Positions 5,184 to 5,973 of a DNA stretch of 5,973 bases are shown piece by piece; within the stretch, counting starts at the first letter, position 1, and each line of letters starts with the position of its first letter. The notes under the pieces were generated by a model, which was not told the origin of the DNA, did no database searches, and was given only the letters and a program-made list of their open reading frames with translations. A program made the translations under genes and the position numbers. The DNA comes from Alphaproteobacteria bacterium UBA7691 (GTDB lineage Bacteria; Pseudomonadota; Alphaproteobacteria; Ferrovibrionales; Ferrovibrionaceae): NCBI GenBank assembly GCA_002482765.1, contig DLGP01000100.1, forward strand, positions 453 through 6,425. The letters run 5' to 3'.

Positions 5184-5973
5184 TTATTCGCCGTCTACGT
5201 CGCCTTCGGCGCGCGGCTTGTTGGTCAGGTCTTCGCCGGTGGCCTGGTCAACCACCTTCATGGACAGGCGGACCTTGCCGCGCTCGTCGATGCCGAGCAC
5301 CTTGACCCGCACTTCCTGGCCTTCCTGCACCACATCGCTGGGCTTGTTGACCCGGCGCGGCGCCATTTCCGAGACATGCACCAGGCCGTCGCGGGCACCG
5401 AAGAAGTTCACGAAGGCGCCGAAATCGACGATCTTCACGACCTTGCCCTTGTAGATCACGCCGACTTCCGGCTCGGACGCAATCGACTTGATCCAGTTGA
5501 TCGCGGCTTCCGAGGCGGTTTCGTCGGTGGAAGCCACCTTGATCGTGCCATCATCCTCGATGTCGATCTTGCAGCCGGTCTTCTCCACGATCTCGCGGAT
5601 CACCTTGCCGCCGGAACCGATCACTTCGCGGATCTTGTCCTTCGGGATGGTGAAGGTGGTGATGCGCGGCGCGGTGGCCTTCACGCCGGTGCGGTTCTCG
5701 GTGATGGCCTTGGCCATCTCGCCGAGGATATGCAGGCGGCCGCCCTTGGCCTGGTCGAGGGCGACCTTCATGATCTCCTCGGTGATGCCGGCGATCTTGA
5801 TATCCATCTGCAACGAGGTGACGCCCTGATCGGTGCCGGCCACCTTGAAATCCATGTCGCCGAGATGATCTTCGTCGCCCAGGATGTCGGAAAGCACGGC
5901 AAAGCGCTCACCTTCCAGGATCAGACCCATGGCGATGCCCGCCACCGGCGCCTTCATCGGCACGCCGGCATCC
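5184..5973 (-). CDS. pnp: Polyribonucleotide nucleotidyltransferase (PNPase), C-terminal part
   Basis: The last 262 residues of PNPase, the phosphate-dependent 3'-to-5' exoribonuclease of mRNA turnover and the degradosome. The gene's 5' part lies beyond the right edge, and the frame is open to the last base. Visible text starts DAGVPMKAPVAGIAMGL, the end of the second RNase PH domain. LGDEDHLGDMDF follows, carrying the catalytic aspartates. A KH domain (visible residues about 103-160) has the intact GxxG loop IGSGG. An S1 domain (about 170-240) runs from GVIYKGKVVKIVDFGAFV to RLSMK. A short acidic tail ends the protein at a TAA codon. Nothing appears damaged. In most proteobacteria rpsO precedes pnp, which would be off-window to the right. 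An intrinsic terminator follows within 25 nt. Confidence 0.97.
   Translation of the reverse strand, partial: DAGVPMKAPVAGIAMGLILEGERFAVLSDILGDEDHLGDMDFKVAGTDQGVTSLQMDIKIAGITEEIMKVALDQAKGGRLHILGEMAKAITENRTGVKATAPRITTFTIPKDKIREVIGSGGKVIREIVEKTGCKIDIEDDGTIKVASTDETASEAAINWIKSIASEPEVGVIYKGKVVKIVDFGAFVNFFGARDGLVHVSEMAPRRVNKPSDVVQEGQEVRVKVLGIDERGKVRLSMKVVDQATGEDLTNKPRAEGDVDGE

Overview
The window is about 6 kb of gene-dense, GC-rich bacterial chromosome. An alphaproteobacterium, perhaps Rhodospirillales-like, is the best guess. This rests on the base composition, the style of the PNPase C-terminus and the codon preference; there is no rRNA or other firm taxonomic marker. No tRNA, rRNA, CRISPR array or insertion sequence is visible, and no gene-free stretch exceeds 300 bases.

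Layout from left to right. (1) A rightward PaaI-type hotdog thioesterase at the left edge converges on, and overlaps by 23 nt, a leftward two-gene unit. (2) That unit is a secreted protein with an MliC-like C-terminal domain, followed 48 nt downstream by a Tat-exported, possibly lipidated PhoD-family phosphatase/phosphodiesterase. Both products are predicted to act outside the cytoplasm. (3) A divergent intergenic region of about 200 nt separates this unit from a rightward pair: a small SpoIIAA/STAS-like protein and a nitroreductase-family flavoprotein, 36 nt apart. (4) The nitroreductase gene ends at a hairpin-plus-T-run terminator that is shared head-on with a leftward mqsR-mqsA toxin-antitoxin operon. 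(5) mqsRA lies just downstream of the intrinsic terminator of pnp, whose C-terminal part (end of the second RNase PH domain, KH, S1) runs off the right edge.

The best-supported small system is mqsRA. Both proteins align without gaps, over the conserved parts, to the E. coli K-12 proteins as I recall them. All recalled catalytic, zinc-binding and DNA-contact residues are in the same positions. The promoter carries an ATAACC-N5-GGTTAT dyad of the MqsA operator type lying over the likely -10. The antitoxin has a strong Shine-Dalgarno sequence inside the end of the toxin gene, whereas the toxin has a poor one. This is a known family, not a new system.

The less described part is the MliC-like/PhoD envelope pair. 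The MliC-like domain keeps its two cysteines but seems to have lost the residues associated with lysozyme inhibition. I see no clear evidence of a wholly new system in this window.
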